Shown here piece after piece: positions 32,763-41,748 of a stretch of DNA of 64,000 nucleotides. This DNA is from Solobacterium sp. UBA3691 (GTDB lineage: Bacteria; Bacillota_I; Bacilli_A; Erysipelotrichales; Erysipelotrichaceae). The DNA is taken from NCBI GenBank assembly GCA_002372175.1, contig DFIS01000037.1, positions 1 through 64,000 of the forward strand, given 5' to 3'. The notes beneath the pieces were generated by a model, which was not told the DNA's origin, searched no databases, and worked only from the letters and a program-made list of their open reading frames with translations. Numbering within the stretch: position 1 is the stretch's first letter; the number at the start of each line of letters is the position of its first letter. Both the position numbers and the translations under genes were made by a program.

Positions 32763-35009
32763 TTACTCTTCACTCTTCTTTTTGAAGAATCTTTTCTCGA
32801 CGTTGCCGCCTTCTGCTTCCTTGCGGTTGTTTCTGCGGTCGCCGCGGTCATTGTTCTTCCGATTGCCGGAAGACTTCTTCTGCGGTTCTACATATCCCTC
32901 AGGCTTCGGCAGAAGCTCTCTGGCGGATACCTTCACCTTGCCGGTCTGCTCATCGATCGCTGTGACCTTGACATTGATCTTGTCACCGACATGCAGAGCA
33001 TCGGCGATGGAAGCTGTTCTCTCCCATGCCAGTTCAGAGACATGCAGCAGTGCATCCGTGCCCTGGAACAGTGTCACAAAGGCATAGGACTCTCTGACCT
33101 CGGATACGGTAGCTTCATAGACATCACCGATCTGGGCTACTCTTGTCAGATCCTCAATGATGCCCTTAGCCTTATCCAGCATCTCCTGGTTCATATGGTA
33201 GATCGCGATCGTACCGTCTTCCTCAACGTTGATCTTGACATTGTCACAGTCAGCGATGATCTGGTTGATCGTCTTACCGCCGGTACCGATAACATCTCTG
33301 ATCTTATCCACAGGAATCTGGAAGATAACGAACTTGGGTGCGTATTCAGAAACATGATCTCTGGGTTTGCTGATCGCTGTCTCCATGTTGTCGAGGATCT
33401 CCATACGGCCCTTATGAGCCTGGGCAAGTGCCTCACGCATGATATCCTGTGTGATACCGTCTACCTTGATATCCATCTGAAGAGCTGTGATACCGTGACG
33501 TGTACCGGCTACCTTGAAGTCCATATCACCGTAGTGATCTTCCATACCCTGGATATCCGTCAGCACGGAATAGCTGTTTCCGGTCGTGATCAGACCCATA
33601 GCCACACCGGCAACCATCGCCTTGATCGGAACACCGGCTGCCATCAGTGACATTGTACCTGCACAGATACTTGCCTGGGAACTGGAACCGTTGGACTCCA
33701 GTACTTCTGCTACTGTACGGATAGAATACGGGAATTCCTTCTCATCGGGAAGGACCTGCAGCAGTGCTCTTTCACCGAGAGCACCGTGACCGATCTCACG
33801 TCTGCCGGGATTGCCCATACGGCCGACTTCACCGACCGAGAACGGCGGGAAGTTATACTGATGCATGAATCTCTTGCCCTTGACAGTCGTGACATCATCA
33901 ACGATCTGCTCATCATCCAGAGGACCCAGTGTTGTGATCGACATGACCTGTGTCTCACCGCGGGTGAACATGGCAGAACCATGAACTCTCGGCAGCAGGT
34001 CTACCTGGCTGTCCAGAGGACGGATCTCATCCAGTTTACGTCCGTCGGGTCTGATCTTTTCTTCGGAGATCAGTCTTCTGACTTCACCGGCTTCGATCTC
34101 TACGCAGTATTCTCTTGCCTGCTTCTCGGCTTTGGCTCTGGCAGCGTCATCTTCAAATGTCAGATTCTCACCGACTTCGGCGACCATCTGTGCTGTCAGT
34201 TCATCGATCTTGCCGTAGCGCTCCAGCTTGCCCTTGATCGATACGGCTTCCTCGATCGCCTTCTTGCCGTGTTCATTGATATATTCCTTAACAGCAGGAT
34301 CGATCTCGTACAGTACGACTTCCATTTTCGGCTTTGCACATTCGGCAATGATCTCTTCCTGGATCGCGCACAGTTCCTTGATTGCTTCATGACCGAAGGC
34401 CAGAGCCTCCAGCATCTCTTCTTCGCTGACTTCCTTAGCACCGGCTTCAACCATGTTGATGGCTGCCTTGGTACCGGCAACATTCAGGATCAGGGTTGCT
34501 CTTTCTGTCTGTTCAACGGTAGGATTGATGACCAGTTCACCGTCTACCTTACCGACGATAACACCGGCGATCGGTCCGTTGAACGGAATATCCGATACAC
34601 ACAGTGCCAGTGAAGAGCCGAACATGGCGGCCATCTCACTTGTGCAGTCAGGATCTACGGATAAGACTGTATTGACGATCTGGACCTCGTTGCGGAAACC
34701 CTCCGCAAACAGAGGACGGATCGGACGGTCGATCAGTCTTGCCGTCAGTGTCGCATGCTCGGAAGGACGTCCCTCACGGCGCAGGAAGCTGCCGGGGATC
34801 TCGCCTACCGCATACATCTTCTCGTTATACAGCACGGTCAGCGGAAAGAAATCTGTATCTTTCGCTTCGTGGCTGGCTGTGGCAGTGCTCAGGATCACCG
34901 TGTCTTCATATCTGACAAGGACAGAACCGCCTGCCTGTTTAGCAATCTCACCATTCTCTACTGTGATGGTGCGGCCTCTGAAATTCCAACTTCTTTTAAA
35001 CTTCTCCAT
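32763..35009 (-). CDS. pnp: Polyribonucleotide nucleotidyltransferase (PNPase)
   Basis: PNPase is a trimeric 3'-5' phosphorolytic exoribonuclease of mRNA decay. 748 residues. Two RNase PH-like cores (FSVGEVGRMGNPGRREIGHGAL near 395 is the active core), a KH domain (VIGTGGKTINQI near 565) and an S1 domain (GDVYEATVSEV near 630), then a basic tail with RKNNDRGDRRNN. An extended -10 candidate (TGaTAGAAT) lies upstream. It is monocistronic. Confidence 0.96.
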   Translation of the reverse strand: MEKFKRSWNFRGRTITVENGEIAKQAGGSVLVRYEDTVILSTATASHEAKDTDFFPLTVLYNEKMYAVGEIPGSFLRREGRPSEHATLTARLIDRPIRPLFAEGFRNEVQIVNTVLSVDPDCTSEMAAMFGSSLALCVSDIPFNGPIAGVIVGKVDGELVINPTVEQTERATLILNVAGTKAAINMVEAGAKEVSEEEMLEALAFGHEAIKELCAIQEEIIAECAKPKMEVVLYEIDPAVKEYINEHGKKAIEEAVSIKGKLERYGKIDELTAQMVAEVGENLTFEDDAARAKAEKQAREYCVEIEAGEVRRLISEEKIRPDGRKLDEIRPLDSQVDLLPRVHGSAMFTRGETQVMSITTLGPLDDEQIVDDVTTVKGKRFMHQYNFPPFSVGEVGRMGNPGRREIGHGALGERALLQVLPDEKEFPYSIRTVAEVLESNGSSSQASICAGTMSLMAAGVPIKAMVAGVAMGLITTGNSYSVLTDIQGMEDHYGDMDFKVAGTRHGITALQMDIKVDGITQDIMREALAQAHKGRMEILDNMETAISKPRDHVSEYAPKFVIFQIPVDKIRDVIGTGGKTINQIIADCDNVKINVEEDGTIAIYHMNQEMLDKAKGIIEDLTRVAQIGDVYEATVSEVRESYAFVTLFQGTDALLHVSELAWERTASIADALHVGDKINVKVTAIDEQTGKVKVSARELLPKPEGYVEPQKKSSGNRKNNDRGDRRNNRKEAEGGNVEKRFFKKKSEE

Positions 35010-35116
35010 CTTTCAATTTAACCTCTTAAATCACTCAAAATATATTAACTGATATATTCTATCATACATAAGTGTAAAACGGCGATCACATTCCGCATGT
35101 TTTTGTGCAATCATAT

Positions 35117-35156
35117 AAAAAACCTGTCAGTACGGATCTTACCGTACCAGCAGGCT
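35117..35156 (-). terminator. Intrinsic terminator of the nucleoside-hydrolase pair
   Basis: The minus strand has CCTG-ct-GGTACGG-taagat-CCGTAC-tga-CAGG followed by TTTTTT, directly after the stop at 35160. Confidence 0.8.
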
Positions 35157-35159
35157 ATT

Positions 35160-35714
35160 CTATTCTCTGACCAGGATCTCCGTTTTCCTGACCGGAAACT
35201 TCGCATCGCTCCAGAGATCGGTCACCAGCTTGCCCGCGGATACCTGACCGCGTATCTCGGCATGCGCGCCGCAGACCTTTACATCTGCAGGCATATCCCC
35301 TTCCAGGATCATTTTTAAAGCAGTAAACGGCGGATAAGCCGAAGATACCTCGAGAGGACAGATCATTACCGGCAGATCATGGGTCAGGATATACTCTGCA
35401 GCCTGCGGATCATCATACAGGTTCTTCTCGGCATATCCGTGTACATTCCCGTACATCAGACAGCCGCCCTGAAAGATGATCTTACTGATATTCTCTGCTA
35501 ATGACGGATACCGCTTCAGCACGGATGCCGCATTGCTCAGGGGACCTGCCGATACGAATGTGATCCTACTGCCTTCAATGCCTTCCCTGATCACATCACC
35601 GGCACTGTCCATGCCAGGCCAGGAACAGCCGATGATATCTGCTGTATCCTTCAGCACTTCCTGAATGACCGGAAGATCTTCCCTGCACGCGTCCAGCCAT
35701 ATCTGTATCATCAT
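35160..35714 (-). CDS. Shortened, degenerate nucleoside-hydrolase-like protein
   Basis: 184 residues, against 300-330 for the family. The middle matches inosine/uridine-preferring hydrolases (ITFVSAGPLSNAASVLKRYP, a GG motif, then YDDPQAAEYIL). The N-terminus IWLDACREDLP stands where active enzymes have the calcium-binding DxDPGxDDA, so key Asp residues are missing. About 100 residues of the usual fold are absent. The ATG overlaps the stop of the full-length paralogue (ATGA), so the two are co-translated. It is probably not a hydrolase by itself; it could pair with or regulate the neighbour. Confidence 0.72.
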   Translation of the reverse strand: MMIQIWLDACREDLPVIQEVLKDTADIIGCSWPGMDSAGDVIREGIEGSRITFVSAGPLSNAASVLKRYPSLAENISKIIFQGGCLMYGNVHGYAEKNLYDDPQAAEYILTHDLPVMICPLEVSSAYPPFTALKMILEGDMPADVKVCGAHAEIRGQVSAGKLVTDLWSDAKFPVRKTEILVRE

Positions 35715-36691
35715 CTGTACCTCTCTTCTGCTGCCAGCAGTTCTTCCACAAACTTCTCCCGGTCAAGATCCATCAGGACTCTGGCATTGTAATGTTCACT
35801 GTCACCAAAGTCGGCGATCATCGCCCCGCGGGTATATTCACCGCTGCATTCGATGCGGATATACACATCTTTTACCGTGTAGATCTCCGGCTTATACAGG
35901 CACATTACAGCATTGGGATCGTGCATCGGTGATCCTTCCCAGCCCATGCCTTCATGCCTGGAGCCGAAGAAGTCAAGCCAGCCGCCGATGATCTCTGCCA
36001 GTCTGCTGCCGGCACTCCGGAAACGTTCTCTGTCGGCCGGATAGATCAGTGCTTTCTCGGTCACATCCAGCGGACTTACCCAAATCGGTATGCCGCTGCG
36101 GAACACGATATCTGCCGCCTCCGGGTCAACCAGAATGTTAAATTCCGCTGCCGGCGTCCAGTTGCCGTTGCGGATGCCGCCGCCCATGATCGAGATCTGT
36201 CTGATCTTCGGTTTCAGCTCCGGATATGCTTCCAGCAGGATGCCGGTATTGGTCAATGCGCCTGTAGAAACGATCGTCACGGGCTGTCTGCTTTCCCGCA
36301 GGACCTTTGCCATCAGCTCAACCGCCGGCATTTCGCTCAGCTCTCTGTCTGCTTCCGGCAGATCGGCACCGTCCAGGCCGCTGACACCGTGGAAATCACC
36401 GCCCGTGATCACCCTGCCGTACATCGGTTTGGCAGCTCCGGAAGCGATCGGTGCATCAATGCCGAAAAGTGTGCAGATACGCAGGGCATTGCGGTTGATA
36501 TTCTCGAGATCCTTGTTTCCGGCTACCGTTGTTACTGCTTTGATATCAAAGATATCTGCCGAAGCCGCAAGCATCCAGGCCATCGCGTCATCATGTCCAG
36601 GATCCCCGTCCAGGATCAAAGGCATACGTCCGCGGGAGACCTGTGCAATATTGATTCTTTCCTTCAGTTTCATTCCGTCATGTTTATACAT
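35711..36691 (-). CDS. Nucleoside hydrolase (IunH/Rih family)
   Basis: This enzyme splits ribonucleosides into base and ribose for salvage. The calcium and active-site cluster is LDGDPGHDDAMA, then TTVAGN near 85, VSTGALTN, ISIMGGG and the SPMHDPNAV motif near 265. From the ATG at 36691 it has 326 residues, with about 30 residues before the first strand. Starts at 36673 or 36625 are alternatives. The 36691 ATG lies exactly 6 bases after a TATAAT, suggesting a leaderless mRNA. Confidence 0.88.
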   Translation of the reverse strand: MYKHDGMKLKERINIAQVSRGRMPLILDGDPGHDDAMAWMLAASADIFDIKAVTTVAGNKDLENINRNALRICTLFGIDAPIASGAAKPMYGRVITGGDFHGVSGLDGADLPEADRELSEMPAVELMAKVLRESRQPVTIVSTGALTNTGILLEAYPELKPKIRQISIMGGGIRNGNWTPAAEFNILVDPEAADIVFRSGIPIWVSPLDVTEKALIYPADRERFRSAGSRLAEIIGGWLDFFGSRHEGMGWEGSPMHDPNAVMCLYKPEIYTVKDVYIRIECSGEYTRGAMIADFGDSEHYNARVLMDLDREKFVEELLAAEERYR

Positions 36692-36697
36692 ACTTCT

Positions 36698-36703
36698 ATT
36701 ATA
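36698..36703 (-). promoter_or_regulatory. -10 box abutting the nucleoside-hydrolase start
   Basis: TATAAT on the minus strand lies just after the rpsO terminator and 6 bases (AGAAGT) before the ATG at 36691. Confidence 0.5.
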
Positions 36704-36713
36704 GCGGAGAAAG

Positions 36714-36738
36714 AAAAAACAGCAGATGTATCTGCTGT
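36714..36738 (-). terminator. Intrinsic terminator of rpsO
   Basis: ACAGCAGAT-a-CATCTGCTGT-type stem followed by TTTTTTC on the minus strand. Confidence 0.87.
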
Positions 36739-36746
36739 CTTTCCGC

Positions 36747-37013
36747 TTACTTTCTGAGTCCGAGCTTGGCAACCAGATCACGATAGCGGTTAACATCGTG
36801 ATTTCTGAGGTATGTCAGCAGCTTTCTGCGGCGTCCGACCATTTTCATAAGACCGCGGGAAGAAGAATAATCCTTCTTGTTCAGCTTCAGATGTTCCGTT
36901 AAACGGTTGATCTGTTCTGTAAGGATAGCAACCTGTACCTCAACGGAACCGGTATCGCCTTCCTTACGGCCGTACTTTTCGACAAGCTCTGTTACTTTTT
37001 CCTTTTCAAGCAT
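36747..37013 (-). CDS. rpsO: 30S ribosomal protein S15
   Basis: S15 is a primary 16S rRNA binder and nucleates the platform of the small subunit. 88 residues, normal length. The motifs DTGSVEVQVAILTEQI, LKLNKKDYSSSRGL and RRRKLLTYLR are conserved. AAGGAGG precedes the ATG. The structured 5' leader may bind S15 itself. Confidence 0.97.
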   Translation of the reverse strand: MLEKEKVTELVEKYGRKEGDTGSVEVQVAILTEQINRLTEHLKLNKKDYSSSRGLMKMVGRRRKLLTYLRNHDVNRYRDLVAKLGLRK

Positions 37014-37029
37014 TTTCTTTTCCTCCTTT

Positions 37030-37084
37030 TCAGAATAGACCTTTTGATCCGAGAAGAACGCTGAGGATACGTTTATCCCAGGTC
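37030..37084 (-). promoter_or_regulatory. Structured rpsO leader, candidate S15 autoregulatory element
   Basis: On the minus strand GACCT (37084-37080) can pair with AGGTC (37042-37038) to close a domain. Inside it TATCC (37069-37065) can pair either with the upstream GGATA (37078-37074) or with the downstream GGAT (37050-37047), two exclusive choices. S15 leaders with alternative folds are known in Bacillota; this specific fold is my inference. Confidence 0.5.
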
Positions 37085-37128
37085 AAAAGCATATTGATAT
37101 TATCACGTCTCTGCGTTTCCGGCAAGCA

Positions 37129-38232
37129 TTATGGAAGAAAACGGATCAGAACTTCGTTCATTACCGGATATCCCCTGTCCGTGAGCCGCAGATACCGGTC
37201 ATTGATCTCCAGCAGACCTTCCGATATGCATGCGGAAAGTGTATCCGGCCAGACTTCCGATACTGTTGTTCCGTACCGTGCTTCAAATGCCTGCAGGTTT
37301 AGTCCCCGCTTCATGCGCAGAGACATCATCAGATGTTCAAACATCATATCCTCTGTGCTGAGAAGGGTCTCTTCACGGGCAAACGGATCCTCTATATAGG
37401 CACGGATATTCTTCGGCTTGTCATAGCGGATATTTCCCGTCTTGCCGGAAGCGCCTGCCGAGAGTCCGTAAAAATCCTTGTATTCCCAGTATGCTTTGTT
37501 GTGCATGGATTCCCTGCCGTTACGGGCAAAGTTTGATACTTCGTACTGTTTATACCCGTACTTCGGCAGTTCCCTGCAGATCATCTCATACATGTCTGCT
37601 TCCGTGTCTTCATCACAGCTGCGGTATCCCTTCCTGCCGAAGACAGAATTCTCTTCGACAGTCAGACTGTACAGGGAAAGATGGTCCGGCTGCAGAGATA
37701 CCGCTGTTTCCATACTCCTGCGCAGGGAGGCAAGTGTCTGCCCAGGCAGTGAATACATCAGGTCCAGAGAGATATTATCAATTCCTCTTTCCCGCAGGAT
37801 ATGCATTGCGTCCCGAACATCCGCTGCCGTATGATGTCTGTTCATCATCTGCAGTTCCCTGTCATCCGCACTCTGAAAGCCCATACTGATCCTGTTGACA
37901 CCGCAGGCCTTCATGACATCCGCCTGGAATGCCGTCAGATGCTCAGGATTGACCTCGGCGGTAAATTCCCCGTCTTTGGCACAAAGTCCCTGAAACAGGC
38001 TGAAAAAGCGTGCAAACTGATCATCGCTGAGGCTGTTCGGGGTGCCTCCGCCGATGTATACCGTCCGCATCGCTTTATCTCCTGAGAGTAACTCTGTCTC
38101 CCTCTGCAGTGCCTGAAGCCATTCCTCTGCCTGTTCTTCACGATAAACGACATGACAGAAATCACAGTAGTAACAGATCGTCCTGCAGAACGGAACATGA
38201 ACATACAGATGTTCAGCGTTTTCTGTCATCAT
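37129..38232 (-). CDS. hemW: HemW-like radical SAM protein
   Basis: 367 residues. The cluster motif PFCRTICYYCDFC near 15-27 is the CxxxCxxC of HemN/HemW. The SAM region YIGGGTPNSL and the late HemW-type C-terminal winged helix are present. HemW is a heme chaperone rather than a true coproporphyrinogen oxidase. It overlaps lepA by 20 bases, as lepA-hemW pairs do in Bacillus. Confidence 0.9.
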   Translation of the reverse strand: MMTENAEHLYVHVPFCRTICYYCDFCHVVYREEQAEEWLQALQRETELLSGDKAMRTVYIGGGTPNSLSDDQFARFFSLFQGLCAKDGEFTAEVNPEHLTAFQADVMKACGVNRISMGFQSADDRELQMMNRHHTAADVRDAMHILRERGIDNISLDLMYSLPGQTLASLRRSMETAVSLQPDHLSLYSLTVEENSVFGRKGYRSCDEDTEADMYEMICRELPKYGYKQYEVSNFARNGRESMHNKAYWEYKDFYGLSAGASGKTGNIRYDKPKNIRAYIEDPFAREETLLSTEDMMFEHLMMSLRMKRGLNLQAFEARYGTTVSEVWPDTLSACISEGLLEINDRYLRLTDRGYPVMNEVLIRFLP

Positions 38233-40033
38233 CCATGGATAATACGGCCATGAAAGCTTCCTGCGGTATTACGACCGAACCGACAGCCTTCATCCGTTTC
38301 TTTCCTTCTTTCTGCTTCTCCAGCAGTTTCTTCTTACGCGAGATATCACCGCCGTAGCACTTGGCGAGAACATTCTTGCGCAGCGACTTGATATTCGTAC
38401 GGGCAATGACCTTGCCGCCGATCGCCGCCTGTACAGGGATCTCAAACTGCTGCTTCGGGATCAGCTCCTTCAGCTTGACCGTGATCTCATTTCCCCGTGC
38501 ATATGCCTCACTGCGGTGTACGATCACACTCAGGGCATCCACCGGCTCACTGTTAAGCAGGATATCCATGCGGACAAGATCCTCCTGACGGTAGCCGATC
38601 AGCTCATAATCCAGTGATGCGTATCCCTTTGAGCAGGACTTCAGACGGTCGAAGAAATCAAAGATGATCTCGGAAAGCGGCAGTTCATAGACAACACTGT
38701 TGCGTCCCTTGTCGATCACTTCAAGACTCTGATAGATACCGCGCTTATTCTGGCAGAGCTCCATCACGGCGCCGATATACTCATCCGGAACCATGATCTC
38801 CGCCCTGACATACGGTTCTTCAATATGATCGATCCTTGAGGCATTGGGCAGCTTTGCCGGATTGTCGATCGCCTCCACCGTGCCGTCGGTCATATATACC
38901 TGATAGACGACGGACGGTGCCGTAGCGATGAGATCCAGGTTATATTCTCTTTCCAGCCTTTCCTGGATCACATCCATATGCAGAAGACCGAGGAAGCCGC
39001 AGCGGAAACCAAAGCCAAGCGCCTGGGATGTCTCCGGTTCATACTGCAGCGACGCATCATTCAGCTGTAATCTATCAAGGGCTTCGTGAAGATCCTCATA
39101 CTTATCCGCATCCGAAGGATAAAGACCGCAGTAGACCATCGGATTCATGCGTCTGTATCCGGCCAGAGGTTCTTTGGCAGGATCGCGCACCAGGGTCACG
39201 GTATCACCGACGCGTACATCCCGGATCGACTTGATCGAGGCCGCCAGCCAGCCGACATCGCCGCAGCCAAGCTCATCCAGCCTGACCTCACGGGGATTGC
39301 GGATACCCAGTTCAAGGACTTCGTATTCCGCCCCGCTGGCCATGAAGCGGATCCTGTCACCGACCTTCAGTTTGCCCTGACGGACCCGCACAAGCGCGAT
39401 CACACCGCGGTAGGAATCATAAAAGGAGTCAAAGACCAGTGCCTGCAGAGGAGCGTTTTCATCCCCCTGCGGCGCCGGGATCTTCGCAACGATCTGTTCC
39501 AGCACCTGATCAACATTCAGACCGCTGCGGGCAGAGATCTCCGGTGCATCCGAACAGTCAAGACCGATGATATTCTCGATCTGATTCCGCACCACATCGG
39601 GCTGGGCATTGACCATATCCACTTTATTAATGACCGGCAGGATCTCCAGATCATTATCGAGAGCCAGGTATGTATTGGCCAGTGTCTGCGCCTGTACGCC
39701 CTGGGTGGAATCCACGACCAGGATCGCGCCTTCACAGGCAGCCAGAGAACGTGAGACTTCATACGAAAAGTCCACATGCCCCGGTGTATCGATCAGGTTG
39801 AAGATATATTCTTTCCCATCTTTGGCATTGTATTTCAGCTGTACGGCATTCAGCTTGATCGTAATACCGCGCTCTCTTTCGAGATCCATGTCATCCAGCA
39901 TCTGTGTCTTCAGATCTCTCTGCTGAACGGTATCCGTCAATTCAAGGATACGGTCAGCCAGAGTAGACTTGCCATGGTCGATATGGGCGATAATACAGAA
40001 ATTGCGTATACGTTTCTGGTCCATATCAGTCAA
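38213..40033 (-). CDS. lepA: Elongation factor 4 (LepA)
   Basis: LepA is an EF-G-like GTPase that assists ribosome assembly and back-translocation. 606 residues. G1 AHIDHGKSTLADR near 14, DTPGHVDF near 85 and NKVDM near 138 are seen, along with a C-terminal domain with the LepA-specific KCYGGDISRKKKLLEKQKEGKKRMK. It overlaps fmt by 8 bases at its start. Confidence 0.97.
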   Translation of the reverse strand: MTDMDQKRIRNFCIIAHIDHGKSTLADRILELTDTVQQRDLKTQMLDDMDLERERGITIKLNAVQLKYNAKDGKEYIFNLIDTPGHVDFSYEVSRSLAACEGAILVVDSTQGVQAQTLANTYLALDNDLEILPVINKVDMVNAQPDVVRNQIENIIGLDCSDAPEISARSGLNVDQVLEQIVAKIPAPQGDENAPLQALVFDSFYDSYRGVIALVRVRQGKLKVGDRIRFMASGAEYEVLELGIRNPREVRLDELGCGDVGWLAASIKSIRDVRVGDTVTLVRDPAKEPLAGYRRMNPMVYCGLYPSDADKYEDLHEALDRLQLNDASLQYEPETSQALGFGFRCGFLGLLHMDVIQERLEREYNLDLIATAPSVVYQVYMTDGTVEAIDNPAKLPNASRIDHIEEPYVRAEIMVPDEYIGAVMELCQNKRGIYQSLEVIDKGRNSVVYELPLSEIIFDFFDRLKSCSKGYASLDYELIGYRQEDLVRMDILLNSEPVDALSVIVHRSEAYARGNEITVKLKELIPKQQFEIPVQAAIGGKVIARTNIKSLRKNVLAKCYGGDISRKKKLLEKQKEGKKRMKAVGSVVIPQEAFMAVLSMDDDRKR

Positions 40034-40967
40034 ATACCTTTCCGATCAGATTCCGACCGGCACCATTTGCAAAATCCGCAGCCTTCATCCGTTTCTTCCC
40101 CTCCGGCTGCAGTTCATAGACCTTGATAATGCCGTCAAGACACGCTATTTCCATGGTTCCGTCACGGAAACCGACCAGGGTGCCGGGGATGATCCCTTCG
40201 GGCAGTCCCTCCTGCATACGGGCCTTGTATATCCGTATACGCTTTCCTTCGATCACACCGTAGGAAATCGGCCAGTCGATCAGTGCCCTGACGTGGTTAT
40301 ATGCCTCATGAACGTTGACTCTGCCGAAGCGTACATGTTCCTGATCCTTGGAGATATTTCTCGCGATCGTATAGAAACGCTCATCCTGTTCCGTACCGGG
40401 AAGATTGCCGGCAAGGTATTCCGGAAGCTTCTCACGGATCAGCTTTGCGGAGGCAGGCATCAGTTTCTGATTCAGATCATATGTCGTATCATCCGGTCCG
40501 ATCGGCACCTTCTCCACGGCATAGATCTTACCGGCATCCATCTTCTCGACCATTTCCATCAGACATACACCGGTCTCTTCATCCCCTGCCCAGACGGCGT
40601 GATGCACAGGTGCTCCGCCTCTGTACTTCGGCAGAAGACTCGGATGGATATTCACACATCCGTATTTCGGATAATTCAGGATCTCATTCGGGACCCACTG
40701 TCCGTAGGCACAGGTAACGATCAGTTCGGGCTCATAGGCAAGAACCTGATCATACTGTTCCCGCAGACGTTCCGGCTGTACAGCCGGAATACCGTATTTC
40801 TCGGCCAGTTCATGGACAGGTGTCTTCGCTATCTCGTGATGTCTGCCGACCGGTTTGTCAGGCTGTGTCACAGCTGCTACGATATTATATTTCTCATCGA
40901 TCAGTGTCTGTAAAACTGTACAGGCAAAGACCGGTGTACCCATAAAAACTACTCTGATATCGCTCAT
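40026..40967 (-). CDS. fmt: Methionyl-tRNA formyltransferase
   Basis: This enzyme formylates initiator Met-tRNA. 313 residues. The formyl-THF motif HPSLLPKYRGGAPVHHAV is near 108, the N-terminal start VVFMGTPVFAC is typical, and a C-terminal OB-like domain carries GKKRMKAADF. CAGGAGG precedes the ATG, and a -10 TATAAT (40993-40988) lies upstream. It is the first gene of fmt-lepA-hemW. Confidence 0.95.
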   Translation of the reverse strand: MSDIRVVFMGTPVFACTVLQTLIDEKYNIVAAVTQPDKPVGRHHEIAKTPVHELAEKYGIPAVQPERLREQYDQVLAYEPELIVTCAYGQWVPNEILNYPKYGCVNIHPSLLPKYRGGAPVHHAVWAGDEETGVCLMEMVEKMDAGKIYAVEKVPIGPDDTTYDLNQKLMPASAKLIREKLPEYLAGNLPGTEQDERFYTIARNISKDQEHVRFGRVNVHEAYNHVRALIDWPISYGVIEGKRIRIYKARMQEGLPEGIIPGTLVGFRDGTMEIACLDGIIKVYELQPEGKKRMKAADFANGAGRNLIGKVFD

Positions 40968-41001
40968 TTCGGCACCTCCTGTCAGTTATTATACCTTATC
41001 G

Positions 41002-41030
41002 TTGCATTTTCAGAAACGCTTTGCTACAAT
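41002..41030 (+). promoter_or_regulatory. rpsT promoter
   Basis: TTGCAT (41002-41007), a 17-base spacer and TACAAT (41025-41030). The rpsT start lies 33 bases downstream of the -10, preceded by GGGAGG. Confidence 0.8.
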
Positions 41031-41063
41031 AGTTTAGCATGAATTAATAGAGGGAGGTAGACC

Positions 41064-41327
41064 ATGGCTAACATTAAATCTCAGAAGAAGCGTGCATTAA
41101 CGAATGAGAAGAGAAGACAGGCGAATGTCAAGGCAAGAACAGAAGTCAAGAATGCGATCAAGAAGGTCTTAACTGCTGTTGAAGCTAACGATAAAGAAGC
41201 TGCAGTCAGCGCATATGACCGTGCGAATTCTATTCTTGATAAAGCCGTTTCCAATGGTATTAAGAAGAAGAATTACGTTGCCAGACAGAAGTCCAGATTA
41301 GCTAAGGCTGTCAACTCTGTTGAATAG
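41064..41327 (+). CDS. rpsT: 30S ribosomal protein S20
   Basis: S20 binds 16S rRNA early in 30S assembly. 87 residues. The N-terminus MANIKSQKKRALTNEKRRQAN and the C-terminal KAVSNGIKKKNYVARQKSRL are conserved. The gene is divergent from fmt; gpr and spoIIP, which flank rpsT in spore-formers, are missing. Confidence 0.97.
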   Translation: MANIKSQKKRALTNEKRRQANVKARTEVKNAIKKVLTAVEANDKEAAVSAYDRANSILDKAVSNGIKKKNYVARQKSRLAKAVNSVE

Positions 41328-41332
41328 TAATG

Positions 41333-41358
41333 AAAAGAATTCCGTGGAATTCTTTTTT
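41333..41358 (+). terminator. Intrinsic terminator of rpsT
   Basis: AAAAGAATTCC-GT-GGAATTCTTTTTT, a strong stem and U-tract; the A-run makes it usable on the minus strand for the convergent glyoxalase-family gene. Confidence 0.88.
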
Positions 41359-41364
41359 CTTTGT

Positions 41365-41733
41365 TTATCTTGTCGGCAGGATCTCCAGCCAGTACCCGTC
41401 AGGATCCTGTATGAAGTAGATACCCATGGTCGGATTCTCAAAGCATATGCATCCCATCTTCTCGTGTAAGGCATGTGCTCCTTCGAAATCATCGGTGCGG
41501 AATGCCAGGTGGAACTCCTCTTCACCGATATCATACGGCTGTGGATGGTCGCTGAGCCATGTCAGTTCCAGCTCAAAATCACTGTGCTCATTACCGATAT
41601 AGACAATTATATACGAACCATCAGGCGCTGTTTTACGGCGCTTTTCTTCCAGACCGAGTGCCTCTTTGTAAAATGCCAGTGAGCGTTCCAGATCGACAAC
41701 GTTGTAGTTTTCATGGATCATGCTGAATTTCAT
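41365..41733 (-). CDS. Vicinal-oxygen-chelate (glyoxalase I-like) protein
   Basis: 122 residues, one glyoxalase/bleomycin-resistance fold. It starts MIHENYNVVDLERSLAFYKEALG, the classic first betaalphabeta unit. Metal ligand candidates are His7, Glu in DFELELTW, His in EEFHLAF and Glu in YWLEIL, the pattern of lactoylglutathione lyase. Methylglyoxal detoxification is likely; other ring-cleaving roles are possible. AGGAGGGA precedes the start. Confidence 0.85.
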   Translation of the reverse strand: MKFSMIHENYNVVDLERSLAFYKEALGLEEKRRKTAPDGSYIIVYIGNEHSDFELELTWLSDHPQPYDIGEEEFHLAFRTDDFEGAHALHEKMGCICFENPTMGIYFIQDPDGYWLEILPTR

Positions 41734-41748
41734 GACGATTCCCTCCTG

